From contig KI632513.1 of the NCBI GenBank assembly GCA_000504425.1, forward strand, positions 520,063 to 584,062: DNA of 64,000 nucleotides, given 5' to 3'. Of this stretch, positions 19,701 through 24,914 are shown piece after piece (position 1 is the first letter of the stretch; each line of letters starts with the position of its first letter). A model generated the notes under the pieces. The model worked only from the letters and a program-made list of their open reading frames with translations. It ran no database searches and had not been told where the DNA came from. Origin of the DNA: Rhodopseudomonas palustris JSC-3b (GTDB lineage Bacteria; Pseudomonadota; Alphaproteobacteria; Rhizobiales; Xanthobacteraceae). A program made the translations under genes and the position numbers.

Positions 19701-22108
19701 ACGGCTATGTCCGCTCGATCGCCTATAATGGTGCGACTTACACCTACGACGGCAGTAATCCGGCGGTGTCGATCGCCGACGGGCGCGGCGGCAAGCTGGT
19801 GTTCAATTTTGTTGACAACGGCCTCAATCATGCCGGCGATTGGGACTACTATTCGCCGGCTAATTCGGCGGCGACAGACGCCCAGCTCAAATTCGACTTC
19901 GTCGTCGTGGACGGCGATGGCGACACTGCCGCGGGGAGGCTGGTGATCGACCTGAAATCGGCGCCGACCATCGCAGTTGGCGATGTCAGTGTCGCTGAAA
20001 ATGGCGACTATGCCGTGTTCAATGTCTCGCTCAGCCACCCGACGTTGATCACTGTGCCGGTGACCTTCGCCGTTGGCGGCGGCACGGCTACGGCGGGTGT
20101 CGACTACGGCACCACGACTGAGTGGTCGCTGGACGGTAGCAATTGGTCTTCGGCTCCGTTCAACTTTGCGCCAAGTCAGACATCAGTGCAGGTCAGGGTC
20201 AAGATTCTCAATGATACGCTCTTCGAAAACCCGGACGAAACCTTCAATCTGACGGCGACCGCGGCCACCGGCACCCTGAATGGCAGCGACACAGGCGTCG
20301 CCACCATCTTGAACGACGGTGATGTCAACAGCCCGCCGATCGTGAACGACGATGCGATCGTCAAGATTGTTGAGGCCGCTCATACCAACGACGATTTGGG
20401 CTTCGGTGCAGGTCCAACGGCGGGGGTGCCGACCGTTGCTGCGGTCAACGTGTTGACCAATGATGTCGATCCTGGTGACCCGCTCAGGGTGACGCAGGTC
20501 AGGCCGCAGGGCGGTGCCGCCACGGATGTCCCGAACGGTAGCAGCGTCATCGTGCAAGGGCTGTATGGCGAGCTGACCATTCATTCCAACGGGATCACAA
20601 CCTACAAGCTCGACAATACGCTGGCAGCCACGCAAGCGCTGAAGGGCGGTGAGGCTGTGCAGGATGTGTTCAGCTACACCGCTGCTGATTCCGGCGGGAT
20701 GACTAGTGCGGCCAACATCACGGTGAGCGTCACTGGTGCGAATGACGCGCCAGTGATCTGGGCGCCGGACGACTTTGACTATCTGAGCAAATCAACTACG
20801 GCGACGCCGTTGAACATGATCAAGTTCGCCGACGTCGACACGGTGGGGCCGGTTACGGTGACCTTTAAGACTGGGGACTTGGATGGCTCGTTTGGTGCCG
20901 CTAGCGGCGGCGGCGTTACGGTCAGCGGCAGTCCGACGTCGATAACACTGACGGGAACGATAGCGGCCATCAACGCATTCATTGCAAATGGCAGTCTGAC
21001 CTATGTGATGGACGGGTCGCAGGAGGACGAAATTACCGTTTCCATCAATGATGGCAATGGTGGGACAGATACGACAACGTTCTCGGTCGATCGGATCAAG
21101 GCTGGCTCCAGCGATATCGATTATATGAGCAAAGGAATATTCAACATCCATGAGACGAGTCTCGATTTCGGGAGTGGTAAAGACGCCGTGGTTTCGGCTG
21201 TGAGCCACGTTGGTTCGGCGGCGACGACCTATTCTGGGGGGACGAGTGAATCTTTCGATTTGTCCCAATGGTCTTGGCGGCCGGATATTGACACAATTCG
21301 TACGGTATTCACCGCCGACCAATTGAATGAGGTGTTGAACAGCTCGTTTACAGCGGTCCAGAATTTCTTCGATGGTACGCCAAATTCGGGCCTCGATCTC
21401 GATAGCTCGAGTTGGAATGCCAAGGTTGCCACGGATTGGGAGGTCGCTCAGCTTGGCATTGCCGCGCCGCGCGATCTCAATGGTGCCGACAACTATTATG
21501 AGCTCGATACCTGGACGAGCGTGATTGGCTTAGGAAACGTTGCAGCTGCAAATACGACGGCAAATGCGACGCGAAACGGGACCAATGGTAAGGACGTGAT
21601 CATAGGCGGTGCCTCCGGCCAGACGCTCAATGGTGGCGACAATAGTGACGTGCTGGTGGCATTCCATACTGCTGCCAACACTTTGAACGGTGGCAACGGT
21701 GCCGATCTGCTGCTCGGTGGTGACGGAAGTGACGTCTTGAATGGCGGTGCAGGGCTCGACTATCTCGCCGGCGGCAAGGGGGCGGACAAGTTCAGTACTG
21801 ACGCTCTAGGGGCGGGCAACCGCGACGTCATTCTTGACTATAGCTTCACCGAGGGTGATACGCTCGACCTGTCGGCGCTGCTTGGCAATTTGGTGACGCC
21901 TGACAAGGATATCAGCAAGTTCGTCCAGGTCAGTGCAGGCTCGTCGAAAGACGAGGCCAACGATCTCATCGTGCGTGTCGATACGACAGGGACCGGGACG
22001 TTTGGCACAACTCAGGAAGTGTTTCTGTTGGCCGGTGCTAACACCAATAGTGCCGATCCGATCAAGGTGCTGATCGATACGGCGCAGCAACATATCTTGA
22101 CCGGCTAG
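7706..22108 (+). CDS. Giant LapA-like RTX adhesin with T1SS-143 type repeats, VWA, Calx-beta and RTX region
   Basis: 4,800 residues. The frame opens at GTG 7688, but GGAGG 9 nt before ATG 7706 decides the start. Residues 1-117 resemble the LapA retention module, followed by PAAG (118-121), the site type cut by LapG. From about 200 to 3,760 come many Ig-like repeats of roughly 190 residues, each ending in a DxDGD loop and a V.DD.P strand as in the T1SS-143 family; two neighbours are nearly identical. An inserted jelly-roll-like domain lies near residues 2,850-3,020. Near the C-terminus are a von Willebrand A domain (MIDAS DTSSS at 3,773-3,777), a Calx-beta domain, a VCBS/cadherin-like domain, several GGxGxDxLxG RTX nonapeptides and a T1SS C-terminal secretion signal. 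Acidic, almost Cys-free. It should be secreted by the upstream exporter and held at the surface. The ligand is unknown. Confidence 0.93.
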   Translation: MNAPVLMAQLSGSPQASISPKNLKILKPQSGQSIAIHLDGKTKLDLSDIASEKLTFVRIGERLIILFDNQSTVTVDPVFDSLNRPIDDVTFGVSPDRILSGEEFASVFPLTTDQSVLPAAGTPGAPAIPAGANFGNAFIDPLATPNPLALLGPEELPTWRSEPRENGTPDYLPLQIAGARVLAFVEEEELRQLTEGSTAGRGNEDSSDPGVPNPDVSGDYSRVNLIAKGSLASLVGGGNPPLGFAVFAGADGAAVLDDSGNVLRSLGSAVRFDVTSASTVEGRSEDNRLIFTLTIESDGSFTFELNDQIDHPTLNGQIGGNLENLLGINLTGLIQVSDANGSVLVLSGDAFVLNVSDDIPVTLQSATVVVDEDDLQHGNHDTQPGDDNPPGDGSPTVNGQLNFSLGSDAYPASEVPPQIVSFAGMNGQVVTGQFELGGNGPVTSQGRTLYYVWDAASSTLYGTWDQSDPSANAAFKLTITNQLTGKFTFTLLEQVDHGTTPPPPPSEPTFGDSTVFETNDGPIQGPAFEDNINLNLTYTVTDFDGDSVSGQVTIAIDDDVPAQTSAKVTASVFENDLDNYQPIAHDFGAPIEGSTGTSPGDTTTPQGASAVSGTLATLVSFGADGAAPDGGFSFAFGSNAAASAAVAALGLLSKGEAIDSAKLVGDWLTAGTGDRLVFALKLESNGSFRFVLFDQLDHAGHDNPATQAVETSFADIRDIDFSSFVRATDYDGDSLVIDAGSFVVRVTDDVPEVVGQEHRTANENDLANFNPAYPVLFDFWQGSIGTSPHDGASDGSITGLFGTVPVWGTLADNIKGGADERGHFQLVSETTAEALLGTIGPNGGVLKSHGDVVNDARQVHIDGIGDVMGFFASDGRLVFGLYVSENGTYNFRLFDQLDHLDGSTKLDSLDLDLSKLVTYTDRDGDTIDLGNGTFVVTVTDDAPVVIGQEHHTVNENDLANFNPLYPAVFDFWQGSLGTSPYDGHTDDSITGLLGTVPVWGTLADNIKGGADERGEFHLVSESAAETLLATIGPNGGVLKSHGDVVNDARMITIEGLGDLMGFFASDGRLVLGLYLNETGVYNFRLFDQIDHPVGDNPNTLAPEAVADRIDLDLSHFVTYTDFDGDTVDMGNGTFVIGVTDDIPQVVGSISVTLDEDDLQTYIPLLGSDVLGSIPELLKLIPSLSNLIIWQGSNGTSPDADTDILIGTTSQQGLLNEIIGNNVVNGGADEFGHFGLVSEARAEQLLGSLNWSSKGDKIDDIRALSLDGVGTVMGFFADGRLVFSLSVAEIGAYDLRLFDQLDHTYGDNQQGTLQLDLSKFVTYTDFDGDKIDLGTGHFVLNVIDDVPEVVVGAKVTVTVEEESALPLLSSIPGLSDIPGLSTIVGFLGDMGHGNEDVDPGADKDESGLGTTSAITTGSLASLINPGADETVEFSFDASIAGTSVQAIGGQAVTSRGQSVVYDLQQIAGVDVLLGYVENGSNSNFGFGDRLVFAVVLSPIDINPLDTVSSNQFVYIQFDQVDHADPAGGSIEDILSLDLSKTIVVTDADGDRVHLADGSFVVDVIDDTPVQVTGKTVSGVVEEEQLPGGNEDVSSGETPDADEDFELFGFSVFDMTTETATGNLRSLVRVGADEVSGGSPRGAFSLAAPANGLPVLTSKGEAVSYTVLDGSSSDKLLAYVDGNHNNQFDAGERQIFTFEVKSGGDYTFTLLDQIDHSVTPGQNIENVATLDLSAAVRFSDYDGDTIGLSGGTVTFKVIDDTPIAELKPGTALVLDETVAGSASDNGGNNGDEAGHTDPFGYGTLIGYNTGTPFTDNSKMGADEGGSKLFELVLKNTATGLVDAVTDQPITLSAVNGTIVGKTTDGAVVFALGIDSSTGKVTVAQYRAIEHNDPNDADESGASAASIASGAVQVKLTLTDADGDTTSASTDLGSQIRFEDDGAVITAVETKGVAMNLPDAQTVTGDIAVSYGSDGYGSLKISGVPTIPGVTTSLSTDGHTVIGRLSDNSKLYTLTIDPTQGSDGYTFTLHQPWPATAGQVISVAGNQFPNGDSGNYTIGEVTFTNINPFNYGLLGGFGVGGGWGSDIITNNEKFGMTFANAMDAVTLNLQVDADGPLSDGTVVAKWVAYDANNNVVGTGSRSYPSNGGNTLTIDPGATGFTRVEVTTNTTVSGLLTPSMQVTGLSGTKMPQPAGDQDLNFQITATDGDGDRAVHSLTVHLDQAPVVSVQNVTVEEAGLPARGGQTSGSAEAADGNQTDNDVTTESKTGTITIVSSDGLGELRFTNEANASTTVTLAQLTGAGTTPVTVFDDATGKLEITGYNAGTGVVSYRYTLEDNVDHGVAGAADQQFKVVAVDPEGYASAPATLIVSITDDVPTLDITGPTSVPENYTASGHWTIPISADGVTSVAVTVGATTQALSLASAGNQVQFPVDGSLLTVKADGSWTLKAGYNYDSDTAPVESVSFTIKATDVDGSQASDSQTITITDGDDISASGTIALQLSEADLDTVKDPSDLAAGNTTGNNAAGTGESDRDTGIVFTAGSDDISVAFATPSGDNVPTVSGLQSGYSISWAMSGNQLVGTLFHGSQNLGTGVVLALTAGTNAAAFQNVSPEVTATLVGALQHAGTTVSIGNIVLVASDHDGDSRTATASITISDDVPQAKVSATLTASVDEDGLSGANVDAGRPGEVSSPPLAASVTGAAGALTALFDFGADGQGTTPISLANITTPVATGLTSGGSPVVVATSGGVLYGYVETTGGTGYNAGDRVVFTLTVGSNGSYEFTLKDQIDHPTLNGGADDDTENTLSSRLDLSKYVIATDRDGDATSLSAGTFLIDVRDDIPVIEKGADSLIKNGSFEALGNAQVSNGRWQIYHEIPDWNDGAANVPFEVQVGNIGGVPPQDGNVKIELDGDRSGNSSVPGGAAPDPVHSHATIEQTVTTAVGQNYELNFYYAARPDAGAGSSGLEVLWNGQVVYSIDPDTSTDWQQISLAVTANSTSSVLAFRAAGPANEENTLGAYIDNVKLTAVATVDEDGLASGARDSQPGDANVDDTDGDHNEATATGSLKIKWGADALDNPDTANDKTSFVQDNFGRSLTFSNASVAVGGVAVLSSHGEVVNQFVLSNNNSILTAKTASGREVFQVLLSDDGSGAFRFVLLDHLDHAPGQAENDLLLSFNYTATDSDGDAVTGRFSVAVDDDMPVAANDSESQSAENQAFTIAVFGNDVFGADGVDTDNSPAAKVTFTQPAQGVVTYDGTTRLFTYTPSSTAGSSSTTDWFTYTIEDGDGDQSTATVSLTLKPDSVPTVSVTDGTVDESGLSNGSASAGSSETTTGSFTIATGNDTLRSLEVKNADGDWVDVTSATTGSPLTVDGANGVLIVTSDGAGNYSWSYTLTQNLLTHDDTVVDADGDRGAADQKPGEAFLVRATDHEGDVSTTDTLNITVNDDGPKVGIGGKASVDEGGAAVDGTYQFLAGADGTQSGQLSILVDGGTAISRTAAQLADGESIDTGVGLLVLSAPGAGGIGTWTFKPATSVTADRNVSISITLTDGDGDVDTDTHQITVKNVSNPLSAEPFSGVVEEEQLQPSQAGRYPVTASGNEDTDDATDRDTDNTPAVLATATGSFGVTGGDGSYTYAFNVADRTTVTQVGGGAVKSHGADVRYHNVDADTVIGYVDGGANNGYGAGDRVVFSLDLTTGGNYTFTLYDNIDHPKPTNGGPQTEETIEIDFGNVVVANDEFEAPLNLQGSIAVIDDTPVVTDSTALAVAGVKPSVNVVLVIDTSSSMGSGSTSGTPMDLAKQAAVNLLTNSDVTFNQVMVVDFASTASGTGWTDKNAATAYIKVLTGDGGTNYDAALNKVMTSWGAGPSNATQTLVYFISDGEPTLSMSNPGFNNPGGDYNASLGDGIGEETANNNNPASDKEISRSEWEYFLGAKGVTTAYGIGVGSGVTASNLEPISWTATDPGLDPVIISSASELQVLLTGSLPGNPNGNVFSTHGGSGGVGADDGYVRSIAYNGATYTYDGSNPAVSIADGRGGKLVFNFVDNGLNHAGDWDYYSPANSAATDAQLKFDFVVVDGDGDTAAGRLVIDLKSAPTIAVGDVSVAENGDYAVFNVSLSHPTLITVPVTFAVGGGTATAGVDYGTTTEWSLDGSNWSSAPFNFAPSQTSVQVRVKILNDTLFENPDETFNLTATAATGTLNGSDTGVATILNDGDVNSPPIVNDDAIVKIVEAAHTNDDLGFGAGPTAGVPTVAAVNVLTNDVDPGDPLRVTQVRPQGGAATDVPNGSSVIVQGLYGELTIHSNGITTYKLDNTLAATQALKGGEAVQDVFSYTAADSGGMTSAANITVSVTGANDAPVIWAPDDFDYLSKSTTATPLNMIKFADVDTVGPVTVTFKTGDLDGSFGAASGGGVTVSGSPTSITLTGTIAAINAFIANGSLTYVMDGSQEDEITVSINDGNGGTDTTTFSVDRIKAGSSDIDYMSKGIFNIHETSLDFGSGKDAVVSAVSHVGSAATTYSGGTSESFDLSQWSWRPDIDTIRTVFTADQLNEVLNSSFTAVQNFFDGTPNSGLDLDSSSWNAKVATDWEVAQLGIAAPRDLNGADNYYELDTWTSVIGLGNVAAANTTANATRNGTNGKDVIIGGASGQTLNGGDNSDVLVAFHTAANTLNGGNGADLLLGGDGSDVLNGGAGLDYLAGGKGADKFSTDALGAGNRDVILDYSFTEGDTLDLSALLGNLVTPDKDISKFVQVSAGSSKDEANDLIVRVDTTGTGTFGTTQEVFLLAGANTNSADPIKVLIDTAQQHILTG
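8057..8068 (+). other. PAAG motif: predicted LapG cleavage site of the adhesin
   Basis: The four codons encode P-A-A-G at residues 118-121. LapG proteases cut after the two alanines in T/P/A-A-A-G motifs at about residue 110 of LapA-type adhesins. Position, motif and a LapG-like gene next door agree; cleavage itself is inferred. Confidence 0.7.
9968..11119 (+). repeat. Two tandem 576-bp near-identical repeat units inside the adhesin
   Basis: The first unit begins with GGGCAGGAGCACC at 9968 and recurs at 10544, an offset of 576 bp or 192 codons. Both units encode ENDLANFNP, FDFWQGS.GTSP, GTVPVWGTLADNIKGGADER and GPNGGVLKSHGDVVNDAR. Later units (from about 11,150) are clearly more diverged. 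Recent duplication or gene conversion is likely. Confidence 0.85.
16246..16776 (+). other. Jelly-roll (galactose-binding-like) domain embedded in the adhesin
   Basis: This stretch breaks the Ig-like repeat pattern. It reads LIKNGSFEALGNAQVSNGRW, then PQDGNVKIELDGDRSGN, ATIEQTV, SSGLEVLWNGQVVYSID and ENTLGAYIDNVKLTAV, the order of strands and Gly/Asn turns found in carbohydrate-binding or DUF642-like beta sandwiches. It may be the ligand-binding module. Confidence 0.55.
19001..19650 (+). other. Von Willebrand factor A domain of the adhesin
   Basis: VNVVLVIDTSSSMGSGS carries the metal-ion-dependent adhesion site DxSxS (residues 3,773-3,777). The later GDGGTNYDAALNKV provides the conserved Thr and VYFISDGEP the conserved Asp, so the MIDAS looks intact. 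A Calx-beta domain follows (about 19,970-20,330). Confidence 0.85.
21570..21800 (+). other. RTX calcium-binding nonapeptide block of the adhesin
   Basis: Successive GGxGxDxLx-type units (TNGKDVIIGG, GGDNSDVLV, GGNGADLLLGG, DGSDVLNGG, GGKGADKF) precede a C-terminal tail with DVILDYSFTEGDTLDLSALL, typical of type I secretion substrates. Folding on calcium outside the cell is the known role. Confidence 0.85.
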
Positions 22109-22139
22109 CACTGGTTAGTGTCAAAGGGTGCCGTTAATG

Positions 22140-22178
22140 AAATCAGGCCGCATCCGAAACGGGATGTGGCCTGATTTT
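22140..22178 (+). terminator. Rho-independent terminator of the adhesin gene
   Basis: Inverted repeat AAATCAGGCC...GGCCTGATTT with a second inner stem CATCC/GGATG, followed by TTT. It starts 31 nt after the adhesin stop. Confidence 0.8.
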
Positions 22179-22295
22179 CAGCAGTCGGACAGAAACGACG
22201 TGGAGGTGTTGCGCTGGCTGAGGGGGCGGTATTGCTAACTCGAAGGCAGAAAGCACAGCAACGAAATCCGTCGCTAATGCGGTGTTGCTTTTTGC

Positions 22296-22829
22296 TCAAA
22301 TCTTCTGCCCACCCGGAGCGATGCCGACATTGACGGTGATGCGCTGCAATTCGGTGCGGCCTTGCGGGAATTTGACTTCCAGCGTCAGCGTGTCGGTGCC
22401 GGTGAAATCGGCCTTCGACTGGTAGAACGCCACGTAACCCGGCACTTCCAGCGCCAGGCACTGCTTATAGTTGGTGGCGTTGATCTTGCCGCGCTTGATG
22501 GTGACGCTGCCATTGCCAGGCGGGCTGACCAGCCGGATCGACGGCAGCGGCCCGGACGAACAATCAGGCTGCACATTGAGATAGACGCCGACCCGGATCG
22601 CCTTGCCCGATAATCCCTTGGCGTTGCGCTCCACCGTGGTTGGCGCCGCAGGCGCCATCGGGGTTGGCGCCGGCGCGGGGCTTTGGCTTGGCGCCGGCGT
22701 TGGCGCGGCTTCCAGTGTCTGCGCCAGCGTCACCGCCGGCAGCAGCATCAGCGCCGCGGCCAGCGCGGTGCTGGCTGCCACGTGCTGCGGCGCTAAACCG
22801 CGGCCCAATCCCCCATTTGTCACAGTCAT
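22296..22829 (-). CDS. Exported hypothetical protein with Pro/Ala linker and beta-rich domain
   Basis: 177 residues from the ATG at 22829; GTG/ATG starts up to 22847 are also possible. After a signal or anchor segment (AASTALAAALMLLPAVTLAQ) comes a Pro/Ala-rich linker (EAAPTPAPSQSPAPAPTP) and a domain of about 110 residues with PDCSSGPLPSIRLVSPPGNG, YKQCLALEVPGYVAFYQS and GTDTLTLEVKFPQGR. This alternation looks like a cadherin- or Ig-like beta sandwich with one likely disulfide. Function unknown. It points away from the RuBisCO-like gene and ends near the adhesin terminator. I do not recognise a named family. Confidence 0.7.
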   Translation of the reverse strand: MTVTNGGLGRGLAPQHVAASTALAAALMLLPAVTLAQTLEAAPTPAPSQSPAPAPTPMAPAAPTTVERNAKGLSGKAIRVGVYLNVQPDCSSGPLPSIRLVSPPGNGSVTIKRGKINATNYKQCLALEVPGYVAFYQSKADFTGTDTLTLEVKFPQGRTELQRITVNVGIAPGGQKI

Positions 22830-23178
22830 CACGCGCATGCGCTCCACAGTCCCCAGCCTGATCTCGCGGCAGTCACGATCGCGGTCAAAATCGCTGCTCT
22901 CGTGTCATTCTGCCGCGTGGTGTTGTGCGACCGCCTTCGCCCCCGCACAACGCGGCTGTAGCTTGCCGCAGTTGCACGATTTCGGCAACGCGGCCTGGCC
23001 GAATACCGTTTGGCGCAGTCCGTTTCGCGCAAGGGCCAGTTGCGGCGATTGGCCTGACAATCAGGCGCGTGCGCTGCCGCCATGGAAACTTCATTTGACG
23101 CGCGCCGGCGGCGCTGGCCTTGATCGACAGAGCGCCGCATCTTGGCGTGCGGCGCGGCTGCAACCGGAACCAGCACAG
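22830..23178. other. Divergent intergenic region, no gene seen
   Basis: 349 bp between the exported protein and the RuBisCO-like gene. The reading frame of the RuBisCO-like gene stays open through it, but the translation is Arg/Ala-rich and not RuBisCO-like. Promoters for both directions are expected here; none can be placed. Confidence 0.4.
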
Positions 23179-24300
23179 ATGTCACGTCTCTACGCCACTT
23201 ATCATCTCAGCTGCGATGCCACCGCGATTGCGGCGCGCGCGCAGGCGCTGGCGCTGGAGCAGAGCATCGAATGCCCGCTTGAGGCGGTGACCGATCCGGC
23301 GATCCTGGATGAGATCGTGGCGCGGGTCGATGACATCACCGAGCTTGCGCCTGGGCGCTTTGCGGTGCGGGTGGCGCTGGCGGCGGCGACCGCGCCGCCC
23401 GAGCCGGGCCAGCTGATCAATATGCTGTTCGGCAACAGCTCGCTTCAGGATGATATCGCGCTGGTCGATGTCGAATGGCCGCAAGACTATCTGGCGGCGT
23501 TCGGCGGCCCGCGGCTCGGCATTGCCGGCCTGCGGCAGCGCTGCGGCGCGCAGGGCCGGGCGCTGACCGCCTCGGCGCTAAAACCGCAGGGTCTGGCGCC
23601 AGCGGCGTTGGCCGATCTGGCGGGCACGCTGGCGCGCAGCGGCATCGATCTGATCAAGGACGATCATGGTATTGCCGACCAGGCCTACAGCCCGTTTGCG
23701 GCGCGGGTCAGCGCGGTCAGCCGCGCGGTCGCCGAGGCTAATGCCGCGCGCGGCGGCCATACGCTTTATGCGCCCAATCTGTCCGGCACGCTCGATGATC
23801 TGCGCCGCCAGCTCGATCTGGCGCGTGCCGCGGGCGCTGCGGCGGTGCTGGTGGCGCCGATGATCGTCGGGCTCGCCAGTTTTCATGCGCTGGTGCGCGA
23901 AGCCGAAGGGCTGGTGGTGATTGCCCATCCGGCGCTGGCCGGTGCCGCCAAAATCGCGCCGCCGTTGCTGCTCGGCAAACTGTTCCGGCTGCTCGGCGCT
24001 GACGCCACGGTGTTTCCGCATAGCGGTGGCCGGTTCGGCTATAGTGCCGCCACCTGCCGGCAATTGGCGGAAGCGGCGCGTGCGCCTTGGCCGCCGCTCC
24101 AGCCGTGTCTGCCTGTGCCGGCGGGCGGCATGAGCGTTGATCGGGTGCCGGAGCTTTTGGCCTGCTATGGCGAAGACGTGATGCTGCTGATCGGCGGCAG
24201 CCTGTTATCGGCACGTGACCGGCTCGGTGAGGCGGCGGCACAATTCGTCGCCGCCGTTGCCGAGCATGGCGCGGCGCATCAGGTGCACAACGAGGATTGA
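23179..24300 (+). CDS. Form IV RuBisCO-like protein (RLP), probable methylthioribulose-1-phosphate isomerase type
   Basis: 373 residues, starting at MSRLYATYHL, the usual start of the N-terminal RuBisCO domain; the frame is open 576 nt further upstream but that part is not family-like. Active-site traces: Lys 135 in ALKPQGLAP (canonical KPKLG), Lys 160 in IKDDHG, where the canonical KDDE has lost Glu to His, HPALAG in place of the HRAMH loop and a phosphate-binding HSGG at 281-284. These changes rule out carboxylation and fit form IV of the DeepYkr kind. The R. rubrum member isomerises 5-methylthioribulose-1-phosphate and works with a cupin. A cupin gene starts 4 nt after this stop, so the same route (salvage of methylthioadenosine towards 1-deoxyxylulose-5-phosphate) is inferred. 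Confidence 0.92.
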   Translation: MSRLYATYHLSCDATAIAARAQALALEQSIECPLEAVTDPAILDEIVARVDDITELAPGRFAVRVALAAATAPPEPGQLINMLFGNSSLQDDIALVDVEWPQDYLAAFGGPRLGIAGLRQRCGAQGRALTASALKPQGLAPAALADLAGTLARSGIDLIKDDHGIADQAYSPFAARVSAVSRAVAEANAARGGHTLYAPNLSGTLDDLRRQLDLARAAGAAAVLVAPMIVGLASFHALVREAEGLVVIAHPALAGAAKIAPPLLLGKLFRLLGADATVFPHSGGRFGYSAATCRQLAEAARAPWPPLQPCLPVPAGGMSVDRVPELLACYGEDVMLLIGGSLLSARDRLGEAAAQFVAAVAEHGAAHQVHNED

Positions 24301-24303
24301 GCG

Positions 24304-24780
24304 ATGAGCGATCCGACCAGCAAGCCCAGCGCACAGCTGCCGCCGCTGCGACCCGCCGCGGGGCCGGGGCGTTGGCACGATGTCGAACTGCTGGCCTATA
24401 AGCAGGATGCCGAGGCGCCGTTTCGCGACGTGACGCGGCAGGTGCTATTTGCCGATGCAAAACTCGGCTGCGAATGGCGCTATTTTGAAGTTGGCGCGGG
24501 CGGTCATTCCACGCTCGAGCGCCACGATCACGTCCATGCCGTGATGATCCATCGCGGCCGTGGCCAGTGTCTGGTCGGCGACCAAGTCAGCGATGTCGGC
24601 GTCGGCGATCTGGTGTTCATCCCATCGTACAGCTGGCATCAGTTTCGCGCCAATGCCGGCGAGCCGCTCGGCTTTCTGTGCCTGGTCAATGCCGCGCGCG
24701 ACCGGCCACAACTGCCCGATGCCGAGCAGCTTGAGCAGCTACGCGCTGACCCGACGATCGCGGGCTTCCTGGATAGCTGA
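24304..24780 (+). CDS. Cupin-domain protein paired with the RLP (probable methylthioxylulose-5-phosphate sulfurylase)
   Basis: 158 residues with one conserved cupin barrel. Motif 1 is GGHSTLERHDHVHAVMIHRG (His 74, His 76, His 78), motif 2 is GDLVFIPSYSWHQF (His 112), giving the metal ligands. It lies 3 nt after the RLP stop and is surely co-transcribed. In R. rubrum a cupin encoded near the RLP gene removes methanethiol from methylthioxylulose-5-phosphate and yields 1-deoxyxylulose-5-phosphate. This gene is proposed to do the same; the family call is firm and the reaction is inferred from pairing. Confidence 0.85.
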   Translation: MSDPTSKPSAQLPPLRPAAGPGRWHDVELLAYKQDAEAPFRDVTRQVLFADAKLGCEWRYFEVGAGGHSTLERHDHVHAVMIHRGRGQCLVGDQVSDVGVGDLVFIPSYSWHQFRANAGEPLGFLCLVNAARDRPQLPDAEQLEQLRADPTIAGFLDS

Positions 24781-24789
24781 GAGGGGTGC

Positions 24790-24903
24790 TCATCGCGCTT
24801 GCGGCGGCGTTCTGCGCAAGCCGCGCCGCATCGCGACGCCGAACTCGCGTGCCGCGCCGCCGAGGATGATCACCAAGAACTGCGCCAAATGCGACATCTT
24901 CAT
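24790..24903 (-). CDS. 37-residue membrane microprotein
   Basis: MKMSHLAQFLVIILGGAARE and then a strongly basic tail (FGVAMRRGLRRTPPQAR). One short hydrophobic helix with a positive C-terminus suggests a single-pass inner membrane peptide. The start is well supported: on the minus strand GGAGG (24910-24914) lies 6 nt before the ATG. It is convergent with the cupin gene. No family recognised; it may regulate or stabilise a membrane complex. Confidence 0.55.
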   Translation of the reverse strand: MKMSHLAQFLVIILGGAAREFGVAMRRGLRRTPPQAR

Positions 24904-24914
24904 CGCTTGCCTCC

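Noticed and set aside
23179..24300. A functional RuBisCO large subunit
   Set aside because: 373 residues only, KDDE and KPK motifs altered, no small subunit or cbb genes nearby.
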